The translations under genes were made by a program, and so were the position numbers. Shown piece after piece: positions 39,004 through 39,302 of a stretch of DNA of 39,302 nucleotides (positions within the stretch are counted from its first letter, which is position 1; each line of letters opens with the position of its first letter). The stretch is from an uncultured Saprospiraceae bacterium. GTDB taxonomy: Bacteria; Bacteroidota; Bacteroidia; Chitinophagales; Saprospiraceae. The stretch is taken from contig CALCJP010000126.1 in NCBI GenBank assembly GCA_937967625.1, positions 1-39,302 of the forward strand, given 5' to 3'. The notes beneath the pieces are model-generated. The model saw only the letters and a list, made by a program, of their open reading frames with translations, was not told the origin of the DNA and ran no database searches.

Positions 39004-39023
39004 CATTTGCCGAAAGGCAAATG
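39004..39023. repeat. CGAAAG-core micro-hairpin, CATTTGCC/GGCAAATG
   Basis: CATTTGCC-GAAA-GGCAAATG, a perfect 8-bp stem, directly abutting the gltX stop codon. It is the longest regular stem of the family. Confidence 0.8.
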
Positions 39024-39302
39024 TTATGTTTCTAAACTTGCTTTATACTCATCAAAATAAGCAAACCCTTTCGCCAATCTGTCCACTACTTTTTCCTTGC
39101 CCATCAGTGCCATCATGTCAAAAACAGAGGGACCTTTCATGCTTCCTGACAACGCCAATCGAAACGCGGGCATCACGACGCCCATGCCTAATTCGTTGGT
39201 TTCCATGAAGTTATGAACCATTTTTTCAATCGAATCAGCGTCGAAGCTTTCTAAATCATTCAACTGCTTGGGCAACGAATGCATTTTTTCGGAGTTTTCG
39301 AC
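39024..39302 (-). CDS. gltX: Glutamyl-tRNA synthetase, C-terminal part
   Basis: The frame is open to the window edge (the track's ATG at 39284 is internal), giving the last ~92 residues. The segment MGVVMPAFRLALSGSMKGPS, followed by VFDMMALMGKEKVVDRLAKG, is the anticodon-binding C-terminal end of bacterial GltX, with the MGxVMxAFRLALxG and GP-x-(V/L)-x-D motifs. The enzyme charges tRNA-Glu in the cytoplasm. The catalytic domain lies outside the window. Confidence 0.9.
   Translation of the reverse strand, partial: VENSEKMHSLPKQLNDLESFDADSIEKMVHNFMETNELGMGVVMPAFRLALSGSMKGPSVFDMMALMGKEKVVDRLAKGFAYFDEYKASLET

Overview
This window looks like chromosomal DNA of a gliding or surface-protein-rich member of the Bacteroidota, most likely near the Saprospiria (Haliscomenobacter/Lewinella-type). 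The evidence is two very large secreted proteins ending in type IX secretion system (T9SS) sorting domains (one type B/CHU_C, one type A), two PorP/SprF-like proteins, a PorE-like OmpA protein, lipoproteins with Bacteroidota-style lipoboxes, a Bacteroidota-type promoter (GTTG-N20-TACCTTTG) in front of a tRNA, and no Shine-Dalgarno sequence at most starts. The placement below phylum level is inference.

Layout. 1-7050: the 3' end of a giant adhesin (calcium-binding repeats, alternating Ig-like domains, type B sorting domain), then a PorP/SprF protein and a PorE-like TPR/PD40/OmpA protein, which together form a T9SS surface module. 7250-13100: housekeeping genes: CutC, a membrane hybrid histidine kinase, a lipocalin-like lipoprotein, the Na+/H+ antiporter NhaB and endonuclease III, followed by tRNA-Ala(GGC). 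13600-15912: a second PorP/SprF protein, a bactofilin, and two small ATP-synthase accessory membrane proteins (AtpZ/AtpI-like and subunit-I-like) that are not followed by atpB. 16684-23918: a small secreted protein of unknown function and a 2277-residue T9SS type A protein that carries dockerin-like and cohesin-like domains in one chain. 24100-27260: a lipoprotein with a 44-residue tandem repeat, a six-TM protein, an orphan oligopeptide-type ABC permease with a large insertion, and tRNA-Ser(TGA). 27292-36151: a TesA-like SGNH esterase lipoprotein, a YbbA/LolD-like ATPase and, about 4.7 kb later, the YbbP-like permease. This cluster, normally contiguous, is interrupted by an XRE-Fic gene, a small antitoxin-like gene, a RelE/ParE toxin-antitoxin pair and an AbiEi/AbiEii-like type IV toxin-antitoxin pair. 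36337-39302: a YfgM-like TPR protein, a DUF58 protein and the 3' end of gltX.

The least expected signal is in the DNA between genes. A large family of tiny hairpins is scattered over the whole window. Each has the core CGAAAG (CTTTCG on the other strand) flanked by 4-8 bp arms that differ from copy to copy but remain self-complementary (TTTGCC/GGCAAA, TTTCAC/GTGAAA, TTCCAC/GTGGAA, TTTCTC/GAGAAA, ATTCCGC/GCGGAAT, ATTTTCC/GGAAAAT and others). Most sit just past stop codons, usually with CTTTCG on the coding strand, and at least two lie inside reading frames. Alongside them are other REP-like palindromes, three low-complexity tandem arrays, a terminator-containing repeat, and a 164-bp MITE-like element with 22-bp terminal inverted repeats and an exact 8-bp target duplication. 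These hairpins and the toxin-antitoxin island are the parts most worth a second look.
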